64,000 bases of DNA, taken from assembly GCA_037903355.1 (NCBI GenBank), contig JBAJFE010000039.1, forward strand, positions 868,001-932,000, read 5' to 3'. Made by a program: the position numbers and the translations under genes. How positions within the stretch are numbered: position 1 is the stretch's first letter; every line of letters starts with the position of its first letter. Below are positions 33,801 through 45,966 of the stretch, one piece after another. The notes under the pieces are model-generated. The model worked only from the letters and a program-made list of their open reading frames with translations, did no database searches and was not told the origin of the DNA. The DNA comes from Trichuris trichiura. Its lineage: Eukaryota; Nematoda; Enoplea; Trichinellida; Trichuridae.

Positions 33801-35030
33801 TCTTCCTGTAAAGGTCTATATTTAGAAACCTTCAAAATGCGGTCTAAAAATGAAGGTTAAGAAATAGTAAAGTAAATATCTTATAAAGAATAAAGCTAAC
33901 AGGAAATGCAATAAAGTAAGGAAACTAAATTAAGATAAAGCGGATAAACGACATGTGTAATCTTCTGTCTTCCAACTTTATCGTGAGGCGCTTTCATACG
34001 ATCCCAAGCCCCATATGTTCATCCGCAGCGTCTTTTTTTCGTCCCCATTTCATCCGCGTAACCGAGTAGCCCGCTCAGTGAAAAGATTGAAAAAAACTGA
34101 ACGTCAGAGTTTCCATTCGCGTAAAGCGAAAACTGTTCAAAAGCAGTTGCAACATTACAAGTTAATCCGTAGTCTTATTAAACTCATCGCGAACTCCTTA
34201 CATGCAGTTGTTTTTAACTTGCTTTGCAATAACTTATTTCTGCCGAATGATTTCAGGAATATCTGAGCCAAAAAGGATACGTGCACAGAGACGTAGCGGC
34301 TAGAAATATACTGGTCGATAGGGATAAAAGAATAAAGGTTTGCGAAAAGACTTTGTTTACACTTACCTTTGCTCTTTCCTTTTTCAGATAGGAGACTTTG
34401 GCCTCTGTCGCTACGTATACAGCGACATGGTTTACATGGGCAAAGGAGGTCGCCTACCAGTAAAGTGGATGGCTCTGGAGGCTATTAAGAATTGTGAATT
34501 CACCACCAAGTCAGACGTGTACGTTGGTTTGAGAAATACAGTAGCCGAAGATATTGATTTATCGTGTCGTTCTTTGATTTCAGGTGGTCCTTTGGCGTTT
34601 TGCTATTTGAAATAATCACCTTGGGTGGGTCTCCCTACCCCGGCATTCAACCAATGGACATGGAAAAATTACTAGAAGAAGGCCATCGTATGGAGCAGCC
34701 GGTAAACTGTCCGGACGATATGTAAATTTTGTTGGTGAATTTTAAAAATTTATTTAACATTTAAAAAAATACAGGTATTCCATCATGCTTGACTGCTGGC
34801 AAGCGGAACCGTCCAAAAGACCGGACTTCACTGAAATTCGAGAGCGTCTACGCGGTATGCTGGAAAAAATTACGGAAGATTACGGTTACACAGGGCTCAG
34901 TCAAAGTCGAGACTATTATAATGTAATCAACTCGGATAACAGTGAATCAGCCGGCAATGTAGTTATCATGATGGAAGAGACTCAGCCTGTTGCCACGACG
35001 GCAAACGTTCCATGCGGGGTCGTCGGTTGA
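27882..35030 (+). CDS. receptor tyrosine kinase with fibronectin III-like ectodomain
   Basis: Single-pass receptor kinase. Exons with consistent phases: 27882-28051, 28261-28381, 30800-31110, 31167-31622, 31672-32215, 32269-32462, 32511-32627, 34257-34337, 34388-34518, 34584-34721, 34775-35030; the 5' end is incomplete. The ectodomain has an FN3-like unit ([10 protein letters not shown] ... [11 protein letters not shown]) and a further one near the membrane ([17 protein letters not shown]). A transmembrane helix ([20 protein letters not shown]) and basic stop-transfer follow. The kinase domain looks intact: [11 protein letters not shown] loop, AVK lysine, KEINLMKRL helix [28 protein letters not shown] and [19 protein letters not shown] kinase insert separates the N and C lobes. 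The tail has DYGYTG and DYYNVI tyrosines. It is nearest by eye to nematode orphan receptor kinases or the PDGFR/FGFR group; subfamily uncertain. Confidence 0.88.
32990..33095 (-). repeat. dispersed repeat, copy 3 (in receptor-kinase intron)
   Basis: Reverse complement begins CACCATCATACTGTAGGTTTGCAGG... followed by CCTAGCCTAAGCTTAAGCCTAAAC, closely matching the copies at 40938-41112 and 52301-52460. It sits in the 1.6-kb intron between 32627 and 34257. Confidence 0.7.
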
Positions 35031-35991
35031 GCAATTGAATCCGCTGCTCCTTTGGCATCACTCTTTCTCGGCTTTTTTGTAGCGGCAAAACGAAGACATT
35101 CGCGCGAGCCAAGTTTGCCTGTTCGCTTGAAGTACGCTAACTTTTTACTAGCCATATTTAGCCGAACCTATCTCGCTTTGGTAGTATCATTGCGAAGGTG
35201 CGGCGGATCGATTGTGCCGCTTTAGTGTTTTTCGCTAGTTGAAATAACGCCGTGAAAAGTGCCATGCCATCCAGCTGCAATGAAACCTCTGAACGGGTTG
35301 CCATTAGACAATATTGCTTTTCAGTGCAATGTTGAAGCGTTCGGGCGGTTGCTCGATGACGTGTGCCTTTCTTTGTTGAAGCTACAGGGCAGAGACGCCC
35401 GCCGCAAGCCAATTCAAATGTTCAAACCTTTTTGCGTCTTATCAGCTCGTTTCAGGGATAACCAACATTAAACTCTCTGCTCTACGTTCATTCTAATAAC
35501 TCAAACGCGCGACACAGGCAGAATGAGGTGGTGGATATTTTCCGAATCCAGTTATTCCATTCATTCTTGTTTTTACCCGTTCAATTTTTTCAATTATTAC
35601 TCCTTGCGTTTTTATAATGCTGTCTAGTTGTTGTCCCGAAAAATATTTACTTTTTTTGGACAGAAGTCAAAAATGGACATCTGTAGACATGCGCAGAAAA
35701 GTGAATTTCGTTTTGGCGGTTGATTATAAAAGAAGGCGCATTCGCCAGAAGAGACAGGTGAGCAAACTTTTCACTTAATTAGACTACCTGCGTTGTTCGC
35801 ATCATTTGCTAAGGAAAAACTAAAAGTTTGAAGTTAACCAAAGAGGGTTAAGCATTTCTATAGTGTGACTATCAAAACATCACGAAATGCTTCTCGTGAA
35901 TACTTATGAGCTTTGTAATATAAACAGGATAGAATGAGGGGTGAGAAATTCGTTGCTTACCCACGAATTGGACAATGTGATTTTTTTTCGC
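35031..35991. other. intergenic, convergent 3' ends
   Basis: Spacer between the 3' ends of the receptor kinase (plus) and the SPE-42-like gene (minus). No additional gene supported. Confidence 0.45.
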
Positions 35992-38900
35992 TTAATCTTT
36001 TTCAGGAATCATTCCTTCTTCTTCTTCTTCTTCAATGAGTTGACCAAGTGGGCTGGATGTTGAGGCAGAAGTGGAAAATGATGATGATGATGATGATGAA
36101 GAAGAAGAAGAAAAGGATTCCCTAGCTTCAGGAATCATGTCTTCAACTTGCTTAGGTTTCTTTACGTTTCCCATGTGACGATATTCCGGTTTAAGTCTAC
36201 CTTCTCCGTCGAGCACATTCTCAAAGCTTAAGATGCATGCAGCGCACTTGCCATTCATCTCCTCTTTCCAGCATGTTTGGCAGTAGTAAACTGCTCTTGC
36301 ATGCTTCCTGCAACTTTTAACTTGGCCCTTTTCGATTTTTCCGCACCACAAGCATTTGCATCTACTCATCTGAATGTCCAACCAACTTTGTTTCGGAAAT
36401 TCTTGACCTCCCATTGCCATACGATTAATGTTGATCTTGCGCTGTCGATTGTACAATGCTCTTTGGCGAAGCATGTCGTTGTAAAGCCACATATTTCTCA
36501 CGCGTTGACGTTCCGGAAATACAATGGAGGCGATTAGCACGCGTAACCTTATCAGGTATATGCCGGCGGTCGACTGAATTAGAAGAATTAGAAAGTATGC
36601 CCAAATCCACCGCAGCTCTTCCTGTAAAAGTTAGACATTTCAACTTGACGAGATGCTCGCATTCGCAAACTGTGATCTTCTACCTGGTCGGTTTCGCTAG
36701 GCGTCGTCATGCAATGATGGTTAGAGATCATCTGATCCAAACTGTACGTTCTATTGATGTCGCCTACGATGCTTTCAATCATCTTGGCAACGGATCCGGT
36801 CCCTTCTATATTGACGCTTATGTCGTGCTTGCCTTCTTGCTTCACTTCAATGCCGGAATACTGGACGGCCAATTGCAGCATCTGATAAAACTGCTGATCG
36901 ACAATGATCAGCGAAACGGCTACGATAAGTAGATTAATCAACTAAACAAGAGAGATGCTGTCGTAGTGTCGTTAGGGAACATTTTTCCTCGGCTCACCTT
37001 GCCAAGACCTCTAAATAGCTGCTTTTGTTCAACAGCGTTTGGCTTAAGAGTAAGCGGATTGTTAATTCGTTTCTTTTCGTAAGGTCGCAACGGTTTTAAG
37101 ATTGTACGCTTTTCTTTCTCCCGCCTTCGATCGATCGTCCACCAGGTTGGAGTCAAGTAGACATTTTCGTGCGTGATATCTTCCTGGAAAGTTTTGAACC
37201 ATTTGTAGTTGGTCCGAAGAGCCATTAGAACAAAAATGAACCCAACGGATGATAAAAAGTTGGACATATATCTGAGCAACCGGGTGATACCTAAATTTGA
37301 AAACTTTCCTTGCTACAAGCATTGAGGGTCGGTCGCGAATGAAGGCTTACCGCCGAAGGCTTCTCGAACGATTACAAGCATCTGCTGAAGAGTCACCAGG
37401 TCTGGTTTGTGAAAAGGAAAGTCAACTTTGTACTGAATGCCAACTTTGAATTCAGCCGCCAACTGTTTCGTCCAATCTTCGGCAATGGCAAGCTGGCTGC
37501 CGTACGAATCCGCGTATTTTTCAATTTCGTTGTTTTCGCTTCCGCATTCCGTAAAGCGAAAGTCCAGTGCATCGGCAAAGTTACAAAGGAAGTTGAACTG
37601 AAAAATACAGGTCAGCACATTTTATTTAACATGCTCAATTAATAAGCGTGCGCGTGATCGCAAACGTAGCAGCGAATGCAGCTGTAGACTGTTGAAGTTG
37701 AGAAGCTTTTCGATGTACAGTTAGTAAACTTATTCGTTTTACCGTAGCATAGTATGTTTAGAAAGAACTTAATTCAGCCTGCTTCCACGCAGCATAATGG
37801 GCTACTATACGTAGTTATCGCTCTACTATTAATATGTTCCATTTAAAATATCTTTAAAGGTACGGTACTTCTGTGCATCAATCAAGGTACCTAATGACGT
37901 GCTTTAAATAGTACAGCGATAAACGTCCGTTTGCAATACAAGAAGTTTGTAAGAGTCGTTCAGCTCATAGTGATAGAATTATCTGTTAATTTTCTGCATT
38001 TCGTTAGTGAGAGCAAAGTTTGGTGCGCAGAAAGTGATGAGGCTCTTAGGATAAGATGAGCGAAGTGAAATGAACAGTAATCAGGAAAACAAGTAGCTTG
38101 CACGGGAGTTAAATACCGGCATGGTTAAGTACGTAAGAAGAAGACTGTAATTCAAATTGTGGTCCCTATGGGAATACCGAATTGTTTAAATGCTATTCCG
38201 AATAGAAGAGGAAACTACTACTAACGTTTACGTTAAGACAAAGACTTGTTTTTCGTGAATACGGTAAGCTCAGTAAGAATGGAAAGGTTTAACAAGCAAA
38301 ACTGAATAACCTCATAAAACACACACAGAACATCCCACCATGTAGACTGAAGGCACTCTTCCATCTTTCGATCGAACCATTCTTTGCAGAGATACACTGC
38401 TCCATTGACAATGTCATCGCATCGATAAGTTGACTTGTTGACGAATTCCTTCAACATACCTTCTCGCAGTTTATTAATTCTCCCAACCCTGGAGTTCTTC
38501 CGTTTTTCGATATCTTCGTTGATTTTTTGGTCTGTTTCGTGTTTATCTTTCTTTCGATGTTCGCGTTCTTGTTGTTCTACAAACTCTTGGCGTTGCTCCA
38601 TCTCTTCAAGTTCTCCTCCCTTGGCTAACTTGGTCAACTCGAATTCCAGACGATTAACCAAGTCTGGCATGCGTTGGCCAATTCTACCAGACATGTCGGC
38701 TCCCTGTAGCAAGTCGTTCATAACGTCCTGCAACGGCTAAGGTAATCTTTCCGTAAACCATTCGCTTATTGTCTACCTGCGTAGGTTTCTCCAATAGGGC
38801 GGATTTCGTTTTGCTGATATTTCTTGCTACGTCAATGTTGCACAGCACAGAATTTGTAGCTCGCTGGAAATTGAGGATCAAGTTTTGTCCAGCTGTGTCA

Positions 38901-39190
38901 GCCAGCTTGGCCATCAAAGCGCATTGTATGATCGACTGACCGTCCAAGTTGATCACCGTTATAAGAGTAATCAAGACCACGCATCGTACCGTTGGCGTGG
39001 CTGCGCAACCGATAGCAAAGCTGCTTATGATTAGCCACGTGATCACTTGATTGGCCAGCGAGCTGCCAAAATCAAATTGCTGACAAGAAACTTTCCAAAA
39101 AAGATAACCGACTCCAAAGCCAAATATGGCGTACAATATGCTAGTCCCTATTTTGACTGAACGGGTATTTTGCATTTTGTTGAATGCCAT
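35992..39190 (-). CDS. DC-STAMP/RING sperm membrane protein, SPE-42/SPE-49/DCST1 family
   Basis: Members are multi-pass sperm proteins required at fertilisation (C. elegans SPE-42/SPE-49, Drosophila Sneaky, vertebrate DCST1/2). Exons (minus): 38777-39190, 38263-38727, 37351-37597, 36998-37290, 36684-36941, 35992-36621; phases agree, total about 768 aa, normal for the family. The ATG is at 39190. Hydrophobic segments lie near residues 13-33 and 45-85 and in the segments NFLSSVGFIFVLMAL, LINLLIVAVSLIIV and WIWAYFLILLIQ. A charged coiled-coil region (EEMEQRQEFVEQQEREHRKK) is in exon 2. The C-terminus has a C4-C4 RING-type cluster (CKCLWC...C.KH.....CQTC...CAAC, about residues 645-690), the family hallmark, then Ser- and Glu-rich low complexity. 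SPE-42 and SPE-49 cannot be told apart by eye. The donor at 38263 is not strong. Confidence 0.88.
36012..36112. repeat. trinucleotide tracts in the SPE-42-like C-terminus
   Basis: TTC-type (about 36015-36032) and ATG/AAG-type (about 36078-36112) runs encode poly-Glu and poly-Ser at the protein's C-terminal end. Confidence 0.75.
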
Positions 39191-40937
39191 TGCGCCCGAG
39201 TAAGACCGAGAATACAGCTGAATGGGGAAACCGACGATTTGCTGTTAAAATTGTTATTAGAAGCAGTTTAAAATTTACTACAGTACAAAAGTTTGATTTT
39301 CAAGAAGCTTATAGCCGTCTGATCAATTAAGAGGTGCATATGATCAGTTTTGCTAAATTTACCGCTCATCAAAGCTGCCCTTTAGCGAAATGGCAAACTT
39401 TTGTACAAGGCCGGCTTGAGCCTACTCTTTTTATTAAGTCTGCATGAAACAGACGCAGAAGTCTCATGAACAAAGGCTTTGTCAAATGCTGTACCTGCGC
39501 ACACTTTTTTCTATTGATTCTTTTGTCAGTTAAAAAGAAATGTGTGCAGGTACGATATTGAGCTTTGATCGATTGATCCTTATTTACTTTTTTAAGTTTC
39601 ACGCGCCAAAGCGTGAAAAGTCAGAAAAAACCGTTTTGAGCAGGTGATAGGCTAAACGCTCACATCTCAAACGCAATTGCTGATCTGGCAGAGCTATTAA
39701 AACTAAATAGCATACTGCGAACCGACAAAATTTTACCCTAATTAGTGCCATCCGCGATTGAAAATAAAAACTTTAGTGCCATTTTTGATGTGTGGAAATT
39801 GTGTATTCATTACTGTTGCGATTTTATACTGTTTCCAAAAAGCCACCAAGTGGCGAAACGTTATCTTTCGCACAGAAAAATTGCTTCGCTGAATCCTTTA
39901 TGCAAGCGGCGAGAAGTCGATCCAGTGAAATTGTTTTGTATTTTTTCCAGATTACGTTTAAGTCATGTCAACCAGACACGCTATATGCTAATGGAACTGG
40001 CTAATTAGAGTCAACGTCGTCAGACATTGATTACTTAGTGTACTGCCGGATGGCTATCGCAAACGACGTAAAGCCTTACGATCGGTGATTCATAGCTGAT
40101 TAATTAAAAAATGAAGCTATCTACAGCAGCAAAGCTCAAAACCGATTGAAACAATTTTTTTCAGTTATTACGTCTTGTGAAAGTCGGTCAACGGAACAAG
40201 CTCGTGGAACAGTTTTTTCTCTAGCAGTGTTTGACAAAACTTTTCCATGTTTACGAATCAAAACCTCCTGTCAAGTAAAATGAACGAAAAGACAAAGAAG
40301 CGTAAGCGCATTGACAAATAAAGAGTATTTGCAAAATCTACTTACGCAGAGTCTGTCATATTGAAGTAATTGGTCAAGGCGGTTTCGACGCACGAAAAAA
40401 GCACTGTCAGCTTCATACAGGGGTGACTGGAAACTGTAATAGCTAATAGAGAAATGCCGATAGTCATTCCGTAGCAATAATTCTGGTTCTAACGAATCTG
40501 GCCGTTCTTTATTGCCTACCGAGTGATCAGGTTATAGGCTTTTAGGACTGATACGTATGGAAGGAATAAAAACAGTTTTTCAAGGTTTAAGCAATGGGAT
40601 TTCAAGATTTCACTTCCGCCACTTTTAGCTAAGACAATGGTACAACTGAAAAACTGAACTTCAGAGCTTATGAACGTATGACTACTGACGTTAGAATTTG
40701 TAACTTCGTACGCTATTCATTAGCATTTTAGCAGGTGCATTTCCCGCGGCACTGGCAAAGACGAATTGGGTAGATTTTTCAAAAAATGCAAAATAATCTC
40801 TTTAACTTCTTACTTAAGCAGTTTGTATCAAACGATGTTTTCGATCTGCATAAAGGCAATGAGGCGTAACAAATAATTTAATTACATATTTATAAGGACA
40901 GGAGGAGACAGAAGAGAAATGGATCTTGTGCCCTAGG
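39191..40937. other. intergenic, nothing recognised
   Basis: AT-rich stretch upstream of the SPE-42-like gene. Probably contains its promoter. No exon supported. Confidence 0.45.
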
Positions 40938-41205
40938 TGCCTCACTGTCATACTGTAAGTTTGCCGGCCATCCTGTCTTGCTTTTACCTAAGCCTAAACC
41001 TAAAAATATGGCTTATGCCTTGGCTCATGTTTGGGTAAGGGCACAAAGGATGACCGATATGCTCTCCAGTAAACGTACAACAAGTTTAGGACATGTTTGC
41101 CAAAAAAGACAGGATACACGTACAGGCTTGTCACTGTTATTACCAACATAAGGCATATATTTTAGCTTAGGATTAGGTAAGGAGGAACAGGACGGCCGTT
41201 TCCTA
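40938..41205 (+). repeat. dispersed repeat, copy 1, with inverted arms
   Basis: Begins CCTCACTGTCATACTGTAAG, then GGCCATCCTGTCTTGC...TTACCTAAGCCTAAACC. About 160 bp on, TTTAGCTTAGGATTAGGTAAGG...ACAGGACGGCC is an imperfect reverse complement of that start, so the copy has inverted arms. The first 175 bp align with the copy at 52301-52460. Confidence 0.7.
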
Positions 41206-42050
41206 TACTCTTTCGAATCTGTCACTTGCAATGCATAAAGTTGACCCAAACGTAAGATAAAACAAACAGGCACATTTTCCTCATCTTCCTCGGTTAACTT
41301 CAAATATTTCGGAGCTGTACGAAACCAGCGCAAAGCAATAAAAAGCTATTACTGACAAGCCTGATTAGACTGCGAAATTTTCAGTACTCAAAAAGTTAAC
41401 CCGGAGACGAATTTCGAATAAATACAAAAATTACGTGCGTCACTTTTGACACAAACGAGCATGCACAAGCTTGGCAGGAACCGTTACGCAGGATTACGTG
41501 AAGGAACGCAAAGTTCGCATAAACAGCAAACGTTAGCTTGTCGACAAAAAAACGAGTGGCCTATGTTACTGTCAGAAATATTGATGAAACAAAATGGTCC
41601 ATTCGAAAATTGTGGCACGTATGGACAGTTTCAAACTTCTAAAATTTCCTTTCATATTTTATCGTACACACGCTATTTCCCGAGCGCAACTTCAATTGTG
41701 GACAGTGTTTGAAGTTTTAAAAAAAGAAAACAATCAGCTCGCTGAGCACGCTGTCAACAGGAAGACTGTTCAAAACAGCATTGTTTTCCTCGGTTTTACT
41801 GGCTTTCCCACGGCGGAACAGGAAGTTAGCAACAATTTTGTCAATTTTGTCCATTCCGCTGCAAACAATTGGCTTACCAGACCAAAGTGGAACAATAATC
41901 AAATGAAGCTTGTACGCCCCATCATCCGAAGGGAGATGCTCAGCAAGGAGCGGGATTTCAAAAAGAACAAAGCTACAGTTTCCTAAGAACCTGCAAATCT
42001 GTTTATGATACTTTTCAAATTTGGTCATTTTAAGTTTCCGGCGGTCGTTC
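41206..42050. other. intergenic, nothing recognised
   Basis: Short open frames on both strands overlap each other with no domain similarity. No gene supported. Confidence 0.4.
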
Positions 42051-45000
42051 GGCGCACGCTTTGTTAAAGATGCCGTCAGTTCGGTGGATTGTTCCCGTTC
42101 CGTCCGACTGGACGTATAAAAGTTTTGCGAACCATTGCGTTGACGTTGTCCGCTTTCGTTCCGTTTAGTTGCCGACTCTTCCGGCCTGGTCCAGTTCGGA
42201 GAAGGAGACAGGTTTGCCCCATTTCGCTGTTTTGAACGGACAGTTTTTTTCCCTTATGTCAAGCTTCTGTTTAACTTGTTGTCCCACTGCCAGTATCGCG
42301 GTCCAGTGACTAGCGGTTAACGAATCGTATTCAAGGTTTTCCTTTCCTTTCTCCATTCCTGCATGACTCGCTTTTGCTGATAGTTAAGCGCTAGACATGG
42401 TAAACTTTATTTTTTGGTCTTAAACTACACCGGCAGCCTGATTCGAAGCTATAGGCACCACGTTTTGTATACTGCGTGGGCGCTTAGCGGTGCTTCTCTT
42501 TTGAACGTATCCCACGCTCGATGGCACGTAGAGGCTTGCTTGTGAACGTTGTCTGGTGCTTTCGTGTCTTTTATCGTTTGCAGGGAACTCGTCGTCAAGC
42601 GTTTGGCAACGCAGTTGCCGCCGGTCGCCGTCTGGACGGCCGCTGGTGTCCATTCATTAGACCAGCTTTTTGTTGCTATGGATGATCTTATCGCTCGTCT
42701 GGGTCGCGCCAAGTCGTTTTGATCAATTCCGCTTCCTTTTACTCCTTTGCGTGCCGCCTGGTGGTCGCTATTCGAGGCGTTGCAAAGCTGTTCCATCTTG
42801 ATTACGTCAACATTTTTCAGCAGGGTGCAGTTGGGCAATGCACTTGACGCCTTGAGCTGATCCCATGCAAAGTTCGCCCAGCGGCCGTTCTCCCAACCAC
42901 CAGCACTGACTTTCATCTTCCAAACAGAAGGTCAAAATTGAGTGCATCTTGCCCAAGTATGGACAAGGGTTTGTAGTCTTTTTTTCCATTTTTTAGCTTC
43001 GTTAGTTATGCACTTTCAGTGACAATTACGCCGCAGCAATAATGATGCGCTCCTCGAGCGGACGAAATAAGCTGTTCACGATGAACACTTAAGTTTCGAT
43101 TTTCAGGTAAGTAACTTGTATACTGTAAGTTTGCGCCAATTCGCCCTCAGATCCCCTTCTCTAGCTTTCCATTGCGCGCTTGGGTTTTCCGTTGTAGATA
43201 GTGTCCAAAATAAACTTTATAATCTCGCTAATCACATCGCGCGGAGGTGAAAGAAAGTTTCCTGTTTCATTTCGAGTCGTATCGTTTAAAATGGCGGCCA
43301 TATGTATCCAGTTACTGCCTATCCGGCCGTATGTCATGCGAGCCCCGCGGTGTCAATCTTGCCACTCGACTAGTGTGCAAGCCAGTTTCAGATTGGAAAA
43401 TAAATCTCTGAGGTGACGGTTCATCCTGGCCGTTAGTGTCCTGGCCGTTCGGGTTTTACCATTGGTCGATGTTGCTACGGCGAACGCCTCTGCGTACGTG
43501 GTCACATTCTGTCCGGACAACAACCTGCTTGAAGCCCTGTTTTTCGCTCAACTTGGCGTTCAACTTGTTGAAGCAATAGTCGTTGCCAAATTTGAGCGCT
43601 ACATCCGGAGACTTTGAAAGTCACCACAACCGCCGCTGCCGGGTGCGCACGAACAGCAAACAGTGCATCGACTAAGGCCGGTCACGCGCAGGTGTGGTCA
43701 CTCTCTTTGCATCTAGAAGTATTCGAAATCAATTCAGCTTGCGCTTACTCTTTCCAGTCGTGCAATCGCGGAAGAAGGCCGTATGTTTGTAATTTTTGCG
43801 CTCTCCCAATAGCCAGCAGGCGTTTGGAAAAAAGTGAGTTCTCGCTTCCGTTCCACCGCTCTTTATTGACGCGGATCCGACGTTTTTTCACACCATAGCT
43901 TTGGACAGGCTGCCACCGCTGGTGAATCCTAGACAGCCGCCATCTTCGCAAGTTAGCAAGCGCGTTTCGTGTCCGTCATTCCGAACTGCTACTTCGATAG
44001 GCCAATCTCCTTGTAAGCTTGTTTACCAATTGTTCGTTTCATTCCTGGTGGTCGACGGTGCAGTTTGCCAACGGGCGTTTTATAGATTGCTTTAGCGAGC
44101 GGAATAGTTGATAAAAGAAAAAAAGGAAAAAAAGCAGCCGCCTTCCATGTGGCCTATTGGGAAATGTTGAATATACACTCGCCGAGCTCCTTAAGCAGTC
44201 GTCGGCTATCGTTTCTCTCCCCTTTGCATTCGTTGCTTTTCCACCAATAGTTGCAAAAAGCGTTTAGCAAATTATGACGCGAAACGTTATGCTTCTTTTC
44301 AACATCCTTTTCTGCAACAGGAAGAAAAAGGTGCATTCATTCTTGGCTAGCCGCCGCTGTTCCTGTTGGCAATATGAATTATTCCGTCGGCCGTGCACGC
44401 TGATAAAATCTTGCTAAACGAGCGAAGGCAAGTCGACACTAGCGATGCGCGCGCGCGCGCCTTCGCATTTTGCACCTCCAAACATTAAGTAGGCACCTTT
44501 GAAGCCCGACTGTTTCGTCTGCTTTGCATGTGCATCCTAATGATGCCAGACGACCAAAGCGAAAAAGGAAAGGCCAATCAGACCTTGTATGTTTGCCTTG
44601 TGCTGTTCCAATAGCGACAATTTCATAGCGATGCTTGGAAATGGAGGCGAGAGAGAGAGAGAGAGAGAGTTTGTCGTCCTACTGGTGGAGGCGTTTTTGG
44701 CAAACTGGTTTTTCCCGCTCCGCGACGATGGGATCATTATTTAGGCATTTCCTGTATCTTTTGTGTCGTTGCAGGAGTCTCGCTCGATGCCTTGGTAATT
44801 GTTGGCCTTTCTCCTGCCCCAGATTTCTTTTACCATTTGGCACGTTTCTGCGGACAGCGGTTGCCCTTGGGTCAGTTAGTTGACCCGTGGTCGACGCTGT
44901 TAGCCTCAGTCGGCCGGGCAAAGACTTGCAGACGGTCCGTCTATTCGAAGGAGACTCTTGTGGAGGAGGAGTATTGTCTACCCATTCCGTCGGTCTTATT

Positions 45001-45966
45001 TATTGGCAACAGGTTTACGCATCATATGCAGCCGGTGCACGCTGCATCAATTCATTAAGAAGATAGTGGGCAATAGACGGTCTATTACTTTGCTCGCTCT
45101 CATACTGTTGTATTTATATCTACGCGTACGGATGTATATACAGCAGTAGGGGGAGAGTATGGCCGTGTCATCTGTCTGTTTGGTAGTCTGTTTGGCGGTG
45201 CTGTTTACCCGAACACAACCCGAGTAGGCTTCTGCACGCGCCCGTGCCCAGGCGCACGTTCTGCTTGCTCGTTTGTTGTGTACTGTTTGCTCTGTGGACG
45301 AACGTCGTCGCGAGGAGAACTGTGTTCCGGTTTACGTTTTGGCTCCTATAGCGCGCCCGGCTATGCCGTCCGGTTTCGCTTGTCCGACGTTGGTCATCTA
45401 TCCCAGTCGGTTGAGTCGACTATGATGATCCGTGCAAAGCGACCCGGCCTCTCCCACGGCGTGCATCCGGTCATCGAGCACAGCTGTCGCCGGTTCTTGC
45501 TGTTGCTGCTGCTGCCGCCGCCGTTGGTTCGTCTTTCGAATTTGACCTCCGGAATTCGCGCGCACCGGTCGATTGTCTTGGTGACCTTAATTCCTCACTT
45601 TACTTCCTGCCTCGCCTCTTCTCAACCTCGGCCTTTGTGTGCGCAAAAAACCGCGCTCTCTCTTTCTCTCTCTCTGTCTGTCATTCTCGCAAGAGGCCGC
45701 GGGCTAGCCTTTTTGTCCACTGACCAAACGCAAAGCTGTATTAAGTATTAACCTTAAAAACCAACCGTCTAAGCCAACAGGTCAGACGGTAGGTCATTCT
45801 GCTGTTGCGACAAGCATGCAAAACGTGTACACCTACTTGTATAAGGTTATTGCTATTTAGGCGACGGCGCTCATGGTTTATTAATTGTTTTTATCCTTTT
45901 GCCAACAATGACGGTTTGACCTGTTGCAGGTTACCTAGCAACAGGGCTGCAGGCACGCCTTCGGCG
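42050..45966. promoter_or_regulatory. GC-richer upstream region of lin-1
   Basis: Base composition rises here compared with flanking AT-rich DNA, and CG dinucleotides become frequent (for example an alternating GC run near 44448-44460). Simple tracts include (GA)n at 44649-44668 and (CT)n at 45657-45677. An ATG-initiated minus frame at 42449-42916 shows no domain. Most likely this is the promoter and spliced 5' UTR of lin-1; an acceptor (TTGCAG) ends at about 45929, shortly before the start codon. Confidence 0.4.

Noticed and set aside
42449..42916. 155-codon minus-strand frame beginning with ATG
   Set aside because: No domain, no splice context, and located in a GC-rich stretch where long chance frames are expected.
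45278..45751. 157-codon plus-strand frame upstream of lin-1
   Set aside because: Starts at GTG and consists largely of low-complexity Leu/Ser runs from CT-rich DNA; probably 5' UTR or promoter.
45805..45966. N-terminal extension of the lin-1 open frame
   Set aside because: The extension starts at TTG, lacks an ATG and contains a good splice acceptor; the ATG at 45967 fits the family layout.
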